NCBI GenBank assembly: GCA_027604005.1
Contig: JADGJT010000055.1
Coordinates: 4,928 to 68,927, forward strand
Direction of reading: 5' to 3'
Length of the DNA: 64,000 nt
Source: Dinochytrium kinnereticum
Taxonomy: Eukaryota > Chytridiomycota > Chytridiomycetes > Chytridiales > Chytridiaceae
Below are positions 31,193 to 42,349 of the stretch, one piece after another; position 1 is the stretch's first letter; each line of letters begins with the position of its first letter. Made by a program: the position numbers and the translations under genes. The notes under the pieces were generated by a model. It did not search any database. It was not told the DNA's origin and saw only the letters and a program-made list of their open reading frames with translations.

Positions 31193-34100
31193 ATGAGCGA
31201 CAATACCCCTCCCGCCATCAATTCCCCTTCCCCAGCCTCAATGGCTGCCGGAAAACCTGCGGCGGTTTCCCGCGCAAAGACCGTCAGTGGGACACCCTCG
31301 AATTCAACGGGGAGCTCGTCGCCGAAGGAGGCTGCTGGAGGGTCGCCTGCTGTGGAGAGGCAGCACAGCCAGACTGGAGGTGATGCCCCAAAGGGAAGTC
31401 CTGGGCATGCAAGGAGTCAACCTCCTGCTGGGAGCCAGAGAATCGGTCCATATGTTCTTGGAAAGACGCTGGGGGTGGGGAGCACAGGTATGTACTTAGT
31501 TTCTTGCGTGTTGGGGAGAACGTGTTTCAATGCTTATGTTGGGTAGTTTGAGATATTGGTATCCGTTGTGTAAACTCATCATGAACCATTCGTCTCTTTA
31601 CAATCTCAATCCATATAAAGGGAGGGTTAAGCTCGGAATCCACATGGAAACCAACCATAAGGTGGCCATCAAGATTATTTCAAAGGACTCCCTATCTCAC
31701 AGCGACGACCCGGCGACTCAAAATCTTCCGCCGGAAAAAAAGCTCGCGCTTAACAAAAAGATAGAAAGGGAAATCACGATAATGAAGTTGATTCAGCATC
31801 CTAACATTATGCAACTTTATGATGTTTATGAGACTGAGAAGGAACTGTGAGTACACGTCTGTGTTTAAATTTAACAGTATGATTACAGGTTTCTTATCTT
31901 GGAGCATGTTGAGGGAGGAGAGTTATTTGATTACCTTGTCAAGAGAGGTCGACTTTTGGAGGATGAGGCGCTTCAGTTTTTCCAGCAGATTATTTATGGC
32001 GTGGATTTCTGTCATCGTCATTTGATATGGTGAGCAAAATGAAAACCTTTTTTCTTGATTGTTTTTTCTTGCCGTCTCACACTATTACGTTAACTCAAAA
32101 AACCAACAGTCACCGCGACTTGAAGCCAGAGGTATGAAAAAAAAAAGAGAAGAGAAGACATGCCCCATCTCGCCATTTTTTGCGGGGAACAACCTATCTA
32201 CACAATCAAAACAACTAACCCGCCAAACTTATATATCAAACCCCCCCTGCCCCCTTTGAAAAACAACAACAATTAGAATCTCCTGCTCGACAAAGACCGC
32301 AACGTTAAGATCGCCGATTTCGGTATGGCAAGTCTACAAGTCACCGGCAAGATGCTCGAAACATCTTGTGGGTCCCCGCACTACGCGAGCCCAGAAATTA
32401 TTAAAGGCATCAAATATGACGGCCCCTCCGCTGACGTGTGGAGTTGTGGGGTGATACTCTACGCCTTGTTAACAGGCAACCTTCCATTCGACGACGAGAA
32501 CATTCGTAGGTTGTTAAGCAAGGTAAAACGCAAACAAAACATAAAATTCCGAGCTAAAGAAAAGAATTCTAACTTTGTACTGAATGATTAAACACAGGTT
32601 AAATCAGGAATGTATTTCATACCTGAGCATGTCGGACCCCTTGCCCGTGACTTGATCAAAAAAATGCTTGTCGTAGACCCAGCCAATCGTATGACTATGT
32701 CAGACGTCATGTCACATCCCTGGTTTATCTCCAAAAGCCCTCCGAACCTCTCCCAACTGACCCAATTAACCCTCAATTACGAATCCGCACTATCCTTCGC
32801 GATAAACGACCCCGCTCTGATCGACCGTGAAGTTGTCTCCTCTCTAAACCTGTTGGGATGGGGCGAAGAAGAAACCCTAGTTGCAGTTTTAACCTCCCCA
32901 CAGACATCAATGGAAAAGGTTTTCTATGGCTTACTCTGTCAACGGAAGATGGAGTATTTCGAAAACTATGACATAAGTCGAATGAGTGAGTGGGATATTG
33001 AAGGAGGTCCCAGACGACGTGCGGATTCCTATGCTTCTCTCTACGCAGATAGATCAGGAGGTTCTCGTTACGATCTATTCCGAAGCGACGCTTGTCTCTC
33101 CCCAGTAAACCCCAGCCAAACCGACAATACCCTCACAATGGGACGAAACGGTAACGCCCCACCATCGATTATGAACCCCGAGGCCCTACGAACGATAGGC
33201 CGTCGCAGTGCCGACGAGCTGGTTGTGAGACGAAGCGCAGAAGAGTTGAGAGGCGGTGTAGCTGGAAAAGAAGCCTCTATTGACACACGTAAAAGTTTGG
33301 ACGCGTTGCACACTGGTGGTGGATCGGGTCATGAGAAAGTTGGATCGGAAGCGGTGATGTCGCAGAGGCAGGACACTAAGGCAGGACAGAATCAGTCGAG
33401 AAGGGTTGTGAGCGAGTCTGCTGGCAGAGTAAAGTAAGTCGAAACTTGGGGGGATTTTTTTTATTAACCCAACTCATCATCTCCCTTTAAAAATAATATA
33501 AAAAAAGGATTGCGCCAGCTGCCGCAAAATTCGCCGAGGCCCACGTCCGTGTGAATAGCCCGCTAGCAGCGTCCATCAACTTTTTTGATGAAGACAGCAC
33601 AAAGTCCCCCACAGATTCCACGCCAACCGAATCAAAACCCCCGTTGACTCGTCCCACAGCCCGCCAGGAGGACCCGGCTGACAACACCTCTTCATCGTCT
33701 CCACAACGAAACATCAAGCTCCAACAAGCGCTTTCATCTCCTGCTGTGGTGATTGATTCACCGATGACTTCGCCGAATCCAAGCGCTTCAGGAAGGAGTG
33801 GGAAGCTGGCGATGGAGACCAAGAGGAAGTTGACCATTAATACGCAGGGAAGTTCGGATCAACTTTTAGGTGCTGTATCGCCACTGATTGATAGTGGGGT
33901 CTCGGAGAGTCCTAGGTTTCATCGGAAGAAAGGTAAGTTTAGTAATCACAACGTTTTCGCTTTTTTGGTTGTTTTACCCGACAACGGAGCCTTATCCACG
34001 TATAAACACGTCGATTGTCTATACGTATAGTCATATCAATCCTCTACCTCTTTGTTCATTTTTTGACACGTCACTGACACATATTACTATTAACGCATTC

Positions 34101-34920
34101 GCGAAAAAAAAAGGCAGCGATATAGCCCCCCCAACCCCCCTCCTTACCTCAACCCCAAAACGCAGCTGGTTCGCAAACCTCTTTAACTTCAAACCTGAAG
34201 TCATCACCTTCCAAACCACTCAACCCCGTCGCACTCTCGCAATAACCCTTGACCTGATCGTAAAAGTCTTGAAGGAGAATGATGTGAGGTTTCAACCAAG
34301 AAAGGAGGGGGGATTTAAATGCAAGTACGACGGGTTGGCGGCATTACCGATGCCTCCAACACTTTCCAATCAACCTTCGTCTGGACAGCTTGGAGGGTCG
34401 TCACCGATGGCTTCTCCAGTTGGAGGGCCTTCGGTTTTACAGGGTGGAGTTGATGGAGATAACTTGGTAAGATTTAAAAATATTAATACCTTATTTTTCT
34501 TCTCTTTTTTGGTTTGGTTGTCTGTTTGAATGTTGATTTTCTTTATAATCTTTTTGCTTGTATGATAAGATATTAACCTTTTTCCAGTCTGCTCCAGTAT
34601 TGAAGAGTGTCAAATTCAAGATTGATGTATTCCCCTTAGAAGGATCACCCGAGACAGGGATATATAAAATCCAAATGGTTCACCAACAAGGTCAGTTTCA
34701 GCCTCCTCCCAATACCACTACCGCGGTAGACTTGCATAGTCTAATATCCTATATTTCCATGTTCCTCCTAATTCAAACCTAACGAAAACAAAAACAAAAA
34801 AACAAAAACATTAACAACCAACAACCAACAGGCGCATTCTCAACGTTCCAAATTATATCTAAGCGACTGAAAGACTCTTGGGAGGCGTCGGAGCAAGGGC
34901 TTACCGTATCCGTACGGTGA
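31193..34920 (+). CDS. BRSK/SAD-Hsl1/Gin4-type serine/threonine kinase
   Basis: Ten exons (31193-31487, 31621-31846, 31889-32029, 32110-32131, 32277-32522, 32598-33433, 33508-33932, 34114-34466, 34588-34690, 34832-34920) sum to 2736 nt, 911 residues. The kinase domain begins at about residue 84: [27 protein letters not shown], the catalytic loop [20 protein letters not shown], and an activation loop [13 protein letters not shown], whose Thr is the site LKB1-type kinases phosphorylate in BRSK. A UBA-like segment ([23 protein letters not shown]) and [14 protein letters not shown] follow, as in BRSK. The C-terminus has [34 protein letters not shown] and [13 protein letters not shown], a KA1-type membrane-binding domain. 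Fungal relatives (Hsl1, Gin4, Kcc4, Cdr1/2) act at the cortex in cell-size and septin control. The catalytic loop is carried on a 22-nt microexon. Confidence 0.92.
32110..32131 (+). other. 22-nt microexon coding the kinase catalytic loop
   Basis: Flanked by AACAG upstream and GTATG downstream, this exon completes a Cys codon and encodes HRDLKPE. Skipping it would remove the catalytic Asp and shift the frame, so correct splicing is essential for activity. Confidence 0.85.
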
Positions 34921-35881
34921 AGCAGGCATAATATCGTCTCCTGCGAGTTATCACAGAGATATGGAAGGGTATCCTAAACAGTTGGTCCATAATATGAGTG
35001 TTTCTTTTCTTTCATTAGATATTCCCTTGTCCTTCGTTTTTCTTCTTCTTCAATACCTTTTTTTTGCCTAATGGAGTGAACCATTCTGCCGTGTTCATCT
35101 TTACTACTACACAAAGGTTCCTTTATCCTCTACTAAATTCGTTATCACGAAAATAGTTTTCTATAAAACTATATCTTCACCGCATTGCATCCTTGCTTTC
35201 GCAAACTTTAGCAGATTCTTCTTTTTTTTGCTTTTTTCTAATTCTGGCTACTCTCTCTCTCTCGCTACTTTACCTCCTTTTTATTCTTTCTTCTTCTTGT
35301 TGTTCGTTAAATTGCTTTGGGTTTTCATGCGAGCACTTTCATTCAAAAGGCAAAAAAAAGGCAGAGTACTTATTTTTATTTTCTATTTTTTGGAGGGGTT
35401 AGGGGTTGTGTGAAAGGGTCTGGGTTAGGTTTTACGATCGTTTTGGATGAAAAAAAATAATAGACTAGAATTCTGATAAACGGGGTTACATATTCGGGCA
35501 ATGCTATTTGAAGATGGTTAATCTTTGAACATGAATTGTGCTTAACATTTTTTGGCATCTTTGCTTGATCCCCGAGTACAGCTCCATGCATAAAGTAACG
35601 ACGATATGTCAAAACCGTATCTACGCTCTCCCATCCCCTCTGCTCATACTTCTCAAGGGAGCAACCCGTTGGCGTGGGCGATGAAGTACCACGTCGTAGT
35701 CAAGGTCACCATGCGTGGGCAAGGAATGCGTTTGCCTTCTGTCATTCACCTGGCAATTGAACAGGTGCGTTACCAGCTGGTACAGTGTCAGTTTGTGCCC
35801 AGGCAAATGGCTTGACCCAGGAGAAAAAGACAATTATAAAAATACCCTGAAAATTGTGTTTACACTTTCGAACTGGCCGTC
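34921..35881. other. Intergenic, AT-rich, no gene seen
   Basis: About 960 bp. The first part is T-rich kinase 3' UTR; the last ~50 bp hold the core promoter of the first cysteine-rich gene. Short frames here have no recognisable domain and no splice support. Confidence 0.5.
35835..35843 (+). promoter_or_regulatory. TATA box of cysteine-rich gene copy 1
   Basis: TATAAAAAT lies 47 bp before the start codon at 35882. The spacing leaves no room for an upstream signal-peptide exon, so the protein should start at this ATG. Confidence 0.6.
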
Positions 35882-36562
35882 ATGACCCCTTCAACCGTCG
35901 ACCTCACCAAGCGTCAGGCTTCATGCACCCCCATCACAGACGACGAGGCCAGTGCAGCATGCCGCCAGTTTTCAGACGACTACGCACCAGAAGCGGCCAG
36001 ATTACTCTTCAACGCAAAGCTCTGTCTCATCTCCTCCCAATCTCCTGTCTTCTACGCCGCACCCCCTATCAACCCCTGCGCTGCTCAAATCGTCATCTGC
36101 CCGTTCGCCCTACAGCCCGATGATCCTCCAAATGGGTTTACAACCTCTAATCGGATTGGCTTGCCGGTCAGGGATGCTTGCAATACCGCATGTGGGGAGT
36201 TTAGCATCATGTCGACGATCTCGAGTTTCAGCATCGCGGCTGGGAGGTACACTGGTGCTTGTACTTGTCCGTGGGGTGGACCGCCGGAGGTGGAGAGGTT
36301 TCGATCGGTTTTGCCAAGTGGATGCTCTTTGGCGACGCTGGAGAGTGAGATTGAGTATGTGAGAGTTCAGTTTGAAAATGCTGGTGCGGTTACCTCTACA
36401 GTTGGGGGGACGAGACCGGGGTTGAATGTTGTGACCGCTTTTGCTTCGACATTTAGGGCGGTACCGACGTTTACCTCTGAGGCTGCGGGAGCTCACCCTG
36501 TTGTTGCGATGGGATTGGTGACGGTCTTGCTGTCGATGCTGTTTTTGCAAAGGGGGTTGTGA
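35882..36562 (+). CDS. Cysteine-rich protein with C-terminal hydrophobic tail, copy 1
   Basis: An intronless gene of 226 residues that I do not recognise. It has about ten cysteines conserved with copy 2, spread over residues 15-150 (SC, AC, LC, NPC, VIC, DAC, TACGEF, GACTCPWGGP, SGC). The core reads SSQSPVFYAAPPINPCAAQI, then NGFTTSNRIGLPVRDACN and PSGCSLATLESEIEYVR. After a Thr/Ala/Gly linker the C-terminus is hydrophobic (VVAMGLVTVLLSMLFLQ) and ends in a short basic RGL, like a tail anchor or a GPI-attachment signal. The N-terminus (MTPSTVDLTKRQ) has no hydrophobic signal peptide, although a KR pair is present. Lack of introns is unusual among its neighbours. Expression is probably regulated, given the strong TATA box. 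Function unknown. Confidence 0.75.
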   Translation: MTPSTVDLTKRQASCTPITDDEASAACRQFSDDYAPEAARLLFNAKLCLISSQSPVFYAAPPINPCAAQIVICPFALQPDDPPNGFTTSNRIGLPVRDACNTACGEFSIMSTISSFSIAAGRYTGACTCPWGGPPEVERFRSVLPSGCSLATLESEIEYVRVQFENAGAVTSTVGGTRPGLNVVTAFASTFRAVPTFTSEAAGAHPVVAMGLVTVLLSMLFLQRGL

Positions 36563-37159
36563 GCGTTTACCCATCGGAATTCCTCTTCTCATTCCCTGAG
36601 CATAAAGCCATCTTTTATGAAATTTACTCTCTGATACAGTCTCTTTAGTAATTAATATGTATATTTTATTGTATTGGTGGGCAAATTCTGGCTTATCTAA
36701 AATGCAACAGATCTTATTGTCAATGCTTACTCCTATCCGTAGCAAACGAAGAAAGAAGAGGTCGGTGGATTCACTTCTGCCTGGCAAGTATAATAACATC
36801 TACTGTGAATATTGATAAGGATGCTGGCGTCCGTGGATCTGACGGCAGACGCGTCTTTGAATGAAATTGTTTACATGCCGTTCATGCGTCTTTGCTGATA
36901 TTTGGGTTGGGTCAGATATTTTTACGTCGGTTAACTAAAAGTTTTGGAAATAGCCTTGGTCAAGCTCGGAGGCTGTTGGTGGGACTGGGTCCAGACTGGG
37001 CTGGGTACAGACTGGGTCACTTTTAGGTTGAGATAATTTCAAAGATATTATTATTAATACAACTGCATAACCCAAAGAATGCCAAGAGCCAAATGTAGGA
37101 GCGGCGAAGTGCTGTAGGACTTGTTGATCGCCTGGGCATTATCTCACTTCAAATGCGCA
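36563..37159. other. Spacer between the tandem copies
   Basis: About 600 bp. It contains a short GACTGGG-based imperfect repeat near 36977-37020 and the promoter of copy 2. No gene is supported. Confidence 0.5.
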
Positions 37160-37167
37160 TATAAAAA
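37160..37167 (+). promoter_or_regulatory. TATA box of cysteine-rich gene copy 2
   Basis: TATAAAAA lies 84 bp before the ATG at 37244. The leader between them includes a duplicated 11-base unit (TAATAACTGCC twice). As in copy 1, no upstream exon fits. Confidence 0.55.
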
Positions 37168-37243
37168 CCGCCGCTCCTGTTACGGGTGTCCAACAGTGCC
37201 TAATAACTGCCTAATAACTGCCTCCACCTCCAAACTGCTTATA

Positions 37244-37933
37244 ATGGTCCCATCCAACGTCGACCTCACCAAACGCCAAACCTCATGCATCCCGCTCACA
37301 GCGGTTGAAGCCAGAGCCGCATGCCAACAGTTTGAAGCCACCTACGCAGCCACGCCGACATCACACGCAACCATCTTCGAGTCCAAACTCTGTGTCATCA
37401 CCTCCCAATCCCCTCTCCTTTTTGCCGCACCCCCTATCAACCCATGCGCTGCTCAAATCATTATCTGCCCGTTTGCCTTACAACCTGGAGACACCCCAAA
37501 CGGCTTTACGTCAGCTGATCGGATGGGATTGCCAATCAGAGACGCGTGCAATGCCGCCTGTGGGGAGTTCAGCCTCTTTTCGGTTATTGGGAGCTTCAGT
37601 GTCCAGGCTGGGAGGTACACTGGTGCTTGTACTTGTCCGTGGGGTGGACCGCCGGAGGCGGAGAGGTTTCGATCGGTTCTGCCAAGTGGATGCTCTTTGG
37701 CGACGCTTGAGAGTGAGATTGAGTATGTTAGAGGTCGGGTTGGAAATGCTGGTTCGGTGACCACTACGATAGGTGGGATGACGGGACCGGGGTTGAATGT
37801 TGCCACTGCTTCTGCTTCGACTTTTGGGGCAGCGCCAACAGCTACATCAGGGGCTTCAGGTGTTCATCCTATTCTTGCGATGGGGTTGGTGACGGCTGTG
37901 CTGGGGGTGCGATTTTTGCAAAGAATGTTTTAA
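37244..37933 (+). CDS. Cysteine-rich protein with C-terminal hydrophobic tail, copy 2
   Basis: Intronless paralog of the gene 680 bp upstream, 229 residues, same strand. It shares MxPSxVDLTKRQ at the start, the cysteine pattern, AAPPINPCAAQI, DACNAACGEF, YTGACTCPWGGPPE and the hydrophobic tail (ILAMGLVTAVLGVRFLQ). A 123-nt block (37606-37728) is almost identical to copy 1 while the remainder has diverged much more, so the pair is a tandem duplication probably homogenised by gene conversion. The frame stays open upstream to 37121, but those codons lie over the TATA box and are not expected to be translated. Function unknown; a secreted or membrane-associated role would need a noncanonical signal. 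Confidence 0.75.
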   Translation: MVPSNVDLTKRQTSCIPLTAVEARAACQQFEATYAATPTSHATIFESKLCVITSQSPLLFAAPPINPCAAQIIICPFALQPGDTPNGFTSADRMGLPIRDACNAACGEFSLFSVIGSFSVQAGRYTGACTCPWGGPPEAERFRSVLPSGCSLATLESEIEYVRGRVGNAGSVTTTIGGMTGPGLNVATASASTFGAAPTATSGASGVHPILAMGLVTAVLGVRFLQRMF

Positions 37934-38427
37934 AGTTAGCTGCAGACGATCTCATATTCTAATCCGTTCAATGAGTCGATGACGGCCGTCATTGATAATC
38001 AATAAAGTGATGTCCTCGCTGGAGCCGAGTGTTGCACAGGATGGCTGTTGGGTGAGAGGCAGTGAGTTCAAACTCCGAAGTCAAGCACAAGCATCTCCGC
38101 TGCGACTCCAGCCAATCAGCGATTTTATTTCATTCATTTTTTGTCTGGAGGACGAGGTGAAGTGTGCATGGACTGAGCGAGGCTGCTGTGCGATTCCTTC
38201 CTGCCTGTCGACTCCGTCGTTATTGCTCACGTCGCTGCGTATCCTCATCCTTGCTCACCTTTCCTGCGCTTCACCCACCCTCAACTGCATCAACGGGACG
38301 ACCCCGCATCGTACCTCAGCAACACCGTCAAACCACCCAACCACCTCCTTCGTCCTCAGCCCCCTTCAACACTCCGTCCACCAGCCGCATCCACCCCCTA
38401 GGCATCATCCACTCCAGATAACAGGAG
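37934..38427. promoter_or_regulatory. Spacer and leader of the coiled-coil gene
   Basis: About 490 bp. The distal half is C-rich and G-poor, as in other leaders in the window. No feature was seen. Confidence 0.35.
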
Positions 38428-41400
38428 ATGATTGGGGATCTGCTCCATGCGGTCTCATCAACGACATCCTCCTCCTCATCTTCACCTGCTGTTGCATCCC
38501 CCGCACGCATCGCCACAACCAACAATAGCTACAACGCCCCGTCCTCTCCAGATGCCTCCCTCAAGCCTCTCCAGCAGCTCCGTCAGGTAAACCGATTTTA
38601 CTTTCTCTTGTTTCTAAATCAGTTCCTTTTTCGCAGGAAGAGGCTGCCCTTGGGGCTATGGTGAAGGACTTGGAAAATAGAATGCGTACGGAACTTCATG
38701 CGAGAAATCAGGCTGCTGCTCGGCTTACGGCGTCTTCAAAGGGGCAGAGGAGAGAGGCTGTCTTACGGGATATTGATGGTGAGTTAATTATGGGTTCATG
38801 AGCCAAGCGTGGCTTCTCCCGCTCTTTTGACTTTAGACCAAGAGGTGTAAGATCTACGATAGCAACGCTGGGCTTTAGGTTGCCCGTTCTGTAGTAGTGG
38901 ACGACTGTGCTGGTTATATTCCACGACGAGCGGGAGATGAATATTGTCATAGAACGCCTTTTTGCCTCAACCTCTTCCCTTCCATCATCACTTTCTTCAT
39001 GCACAACTAACCTCCTTTCAACCAAGATGCAAATGCCCGCCTTGAATCCCTCTCCACCCAGTCCTTTGACGTCCAAACACGTTACCGAGAAGCAAGTGAA
39101 CGACTACGAGCCGCCGAAAAGTCCTCCACTCCCTCTCCTCACCGCCTCCACGACCGGTCGGTCTCCAATTCAGCCACATTTGATGTGGCTCGTCGACGTC
39201 GTGGACTGAGGTCATCGATTTCAGTGGATCGTCTAAATATGGATTTTGGGGATGCCTTAGTGGAGATGAAAAGGGGGGAGGGGGTTGAAGATGGGGAGAT
39301 GATGAGTGGGGGTCAGCAGAAGTTGAGGAGGAGAAAGTACCTTTCGATGCAGCATCTTGGAGGGGTTGTAGCTTCTGGTGGTGGTGTGGTTGGAGAGAGC
39401 GGTAGTGGTAGGGAATCATCCTCACCCACGAGGAATGTCAAGCCTCCAAGCCTTGCCATGCTTTTTAAAGGGCATTTTGGATCTTCTTCTCCATCGTCTT
39501 TGCCAACCGTCATGTCTACCCAGAATGAGGGAAAAGACCGAGCTTTAACCCCTTCTTCACCTCGATCTGTTGCGACTGATGGTCGATTGTCTCCGCCACT
39601 TGCGCAACTCTCGTCCTTACCAAAGTCTTTGTCTCCCTCTTTAACTGTTGATGTCGGAGAACCAGTCGGCGTTCATTGGTTACGTGGCGAGACGACTGTG
39701 GAAGAAGCTACAGCATCAAAGCAGGAAGAAGATGAAGAAGAGGAGGTTATGCACGGTGGAACTTTGGCGCTCGGAAGGACGAGACCTAAGCCTCCGAGAA
39801 AGGACAGGGGGGCTTTAAGTGGAGCCTTTTCGTTCGAATCCTCTGTTCCGTCCAATGACAATGATGCTACGGAGTTTTTGAAGGAATCTTCTTCTTCTGG
39901 ATCTTTAGTTTCGCCTGATTATAATGGCGGTAGTAAGGAGGGAAGTTTGGAGACGTTACAGGTCGTCGCTTCTTCCGACGGCACCTTTGTTCGTGAGATT
40001 AGACATGATGATGAGAACACTTTAAAGACAGCGACTAGTGGCAATGCCATTACTTTATCCGTCACAGACGCTACTATGTCCCCTCTTTACGACGGCACCA
40101 AAGTCAATTCCCATCTGCAATCCTTACTCGAAGAACGCAACTATCAAATCCTAGACATGCAACTCCGCCTCCAATCCTTTGAAAACCAACTCCCTCACCC
40201 TCAAACTAATTTAACCCCAAACCACTCGCAACCCCAACTCGCCCACCTCACAACCCTTCTATTCGAAAAACAAAAGGAACTCACGAACTTTGAGGAGAAG
40301 CGGAAAATCACGGAGCAGCTTCTCGTCTCCACTCGTCTTCGTCTTGCGGAGGCTGAGAAACGAAGTGGGCTACTTGAGGAGCAGGTTGAGGCCCTTTTGA
40401 TTGGTGGCAGCGGGGCGGGGAAGGAGAATGGTGCAGGGGGGGGAACCTGGAAGATTAGAAGGAATCATACTGGGCGGGGGTTGGGAGTTATGTTACAGTC
40501 GTTTAAAAATGGGGGTGGTGCGGGGGCTAGTGAGATTGGGGCGCCTGTGCTGGAGGACATTAGAAGGGTGGCGAGGGATAGAGTTCGGTTGGAGTTTTTG
40601 GAGGGGAGGGTGAGTTTTGGTGTTTTGTTTTTTCCATATATTTTTGGCTTTTTGCTCTTTTATTCTTTCTCTTACCTCATAATTTTATCGAGAGGTTTGA
40701 AGGTATTTTTTATCTCTCGTATGCCAGACTTGACTTTTATTGACGCTCATTTCTTCTACCTTTTGCCATTTCGTAAATACCCCAGGTGATCGACCTCACA
40801 ACGGAAAACGACACTCTGACATCAACGGTCCAAACCCTCCGCGACTCCCTCCTCCATGCACACCTCGCAGCCTACATTCACCCATCTCCCCCTAATCCAC
40901 CCCCCAAAACCCACTCTATCGAAATCCAAACCACCCTCACCGAACTCAATCGATCCAATCAACGTAACGGATTCGAGAACGACGAAACCGCAGCCTCCTT
41001 GTTGATGGACCAAGTGGTGTCTTTGACGGCTTCTCTGACCTCTGCCAAACGGCAACGGGATGACCTTGAGAAAAGGGTTTTGGAGGCTCATGAACGTCGG
41101 GAGGGGGTTGAGAGAGAGAGAGATGAGCGAGCGATAGAGGTTTTGGAGCTTCGAAGGGAGGTTATGGAGGAGAAAAAGAGGGTTGAGGAGGTGCTGAAAG
41201 GGATGGTGAGGTTGGAGGAGGAGATGGAGAGGCGGGACGGAGAGGTTGATAGGGTTCTGGAGGAGGTTGAGAGAGAGGTTGAGGAGTTGAAAAGGGAGAA
41301 GGAAATAGTTGAAGCGACTGTTGAGGCAGAACGTCGCGAGAAGGTTGGGNNNNNNNNNNNNNNNNNNNNNNNNNNNNNNNNNNNNNNNNNNNNNNNNNNN

Positions 41401-42349
41401 NNNNNNNNNNNNNNNNNNNNNNNNNNNNNNNNNNNNNNNNNNNNNNNNNAACTTGAGAGAATCCACGAGTCAGCGTGAAGACCTTGAACGTCGACTTGAC
41501 GCCGCTCGTTCTATTGTTGAGGAGTTGAAGAAAAGCAAGGGTGAGGCAGAGGCGACTCTGGAGAACGAGCGTGGGGAGAAGGTGGCATTGGAGTGTCGGA
41601 TTGTAACGCTTCAGAGGTCTAATGTACAGTTTGAACGAGGTTTGAGAGAATCCACGAGTCAGTGCGAAGACCTTGAACGCCAACTTCAGACTTTGCGCAG
41701 GGAGAGGAAAGAGGCGGAGACGATGGTGGAAGCCGAACGCAGTGCAAAGACTGAATTGGCTGCTCAGATTGAAGCGCTTCGTAGATCGGCTTTGGAGGCT
41801 GATCAAAAGTTCCAGGAGCATGCCGCGAACGTTCTCGGCCTTGTGGCACTGCATGAATCGGAGGTTGAAGCATTAAGGATTGAACTGGAGGAGGGTCAGG
41901 AGAATGTTAATGAGCTCGAATGCCAGCAGAAGGCCCTTGCTATGGATCTTGCCGACGAACGTCAGGGACTCTTACGCCGGGTTTCTGAGGCTGAGGCGAG
42001 GCGTATGGCTTTGGAGAGTGAGCTTGCAGAGATGGCGCGGAGGCTGAATGAGGGAGAAGAGTCTCGCATGGATGTTTTGAGGACCAGCTCTGTCCGTATC
42101 GTGAAAGCTGAGAAAGAGACGAGCGTGCTCTGGCGACGATTGGAGGAGGCGGAGGCTGGGAGGCGGGTTGCTGAGGAAGATGCTTGTCAGGTTGGAGAAC
42201 GCGTTGCGCATTTGATGGACAGGAATATTGAGCTTGTTCAGAAGATTGCGGACCTTGAAGATGAAGTCGCAAGGCTGCGAAAGGCATCATTGACCACAGT
42301 CCCCACTCCAACCAGTGCCACCCCTAATCAGAGAAGCTCTTGGTTTTGA
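38428..42349 (+). CDS. Large coiled-coil protein with 63-residue tandem repeats (interrupted by gap)
   Basis: Four exons (38428-38586, 38637-38778, 39027-40609, 40786-42349). I do not recognise an ortholog. The N-terminus is Ser-rich with a short coiled coil (EEAALGAMVKDLENRM.. DANARLESLSTQSF); the middle (about residues 130-450) is disordered Ser/Pro/Asp-rich with a K-P-P-R-K basic spot. From about residue 440 to the end it is nearly continuous Glu/Arg-rich coiled coil (SLLEERNYQILDMQLRLQSF, then long heptad stretches). Near 41450-41830 a 189-bp unit is repeated: LRESTSQREDLERRL recurs 63 residues later as LRESTSQCEDLERQL. The 100-N gap falls in this array. The N run changes the apparent frame, but both sides are open, so the gene is probably intact. 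It could be a spindle-pole, cell-polarity or tether protein, inferred only from coiled-coil content. Confidence 0.8.
41350..41449. other. Assembly gap of exactly 100 N
   Basis: A placeholder of 100 N lies inside the coding exon, between the codons for KVG and NLREST. Comparison with the intact following repeat unit predicts a missing length of 51 nt, or 51 plus a multiple of 189 nt. Confidence 0.95.
41450..41830 (+). repeat. 189-bp tandem coding repeat
   Basis: TTGAGAGAATCCACGAGTCA starts at 41453 and again at 41642, a period of 189 bp (63 codons). The sequence just before the gap (GTTGAGGCAGAACG..GAGAAGGTTGG) matches the middle of the same unit, so at least three units exist. Confidence 0.85.

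Noticed and set aside
36110..36799. Minus-strand 229-codon frame over cysteine-rich gene copy 1
   Set aside because: Antisense shadow. The plus-strand frame has a paralog with conserved cysteines and mostly synonymous changes in the near-identical block.
36970..37025. GACTGGG-based short repeats
   Set aside because: Irregular, only three or four partial units with variable spacing. No CRISPR or satellite structure.
37934..38110. A tRNA-like B box (GAGTTCAAACTCC) near 38060
   Set aside because: No acceptor stem, A box or cloverleaf could be folded around it.
41162..41854. Minus-strand open frame of 230 codons across the gap
   Set aside because: It is an antisense shadow of the Glu/Arg-rich coiled-coil repeats, giving Leu/Pro/Gln-rich nonsense.
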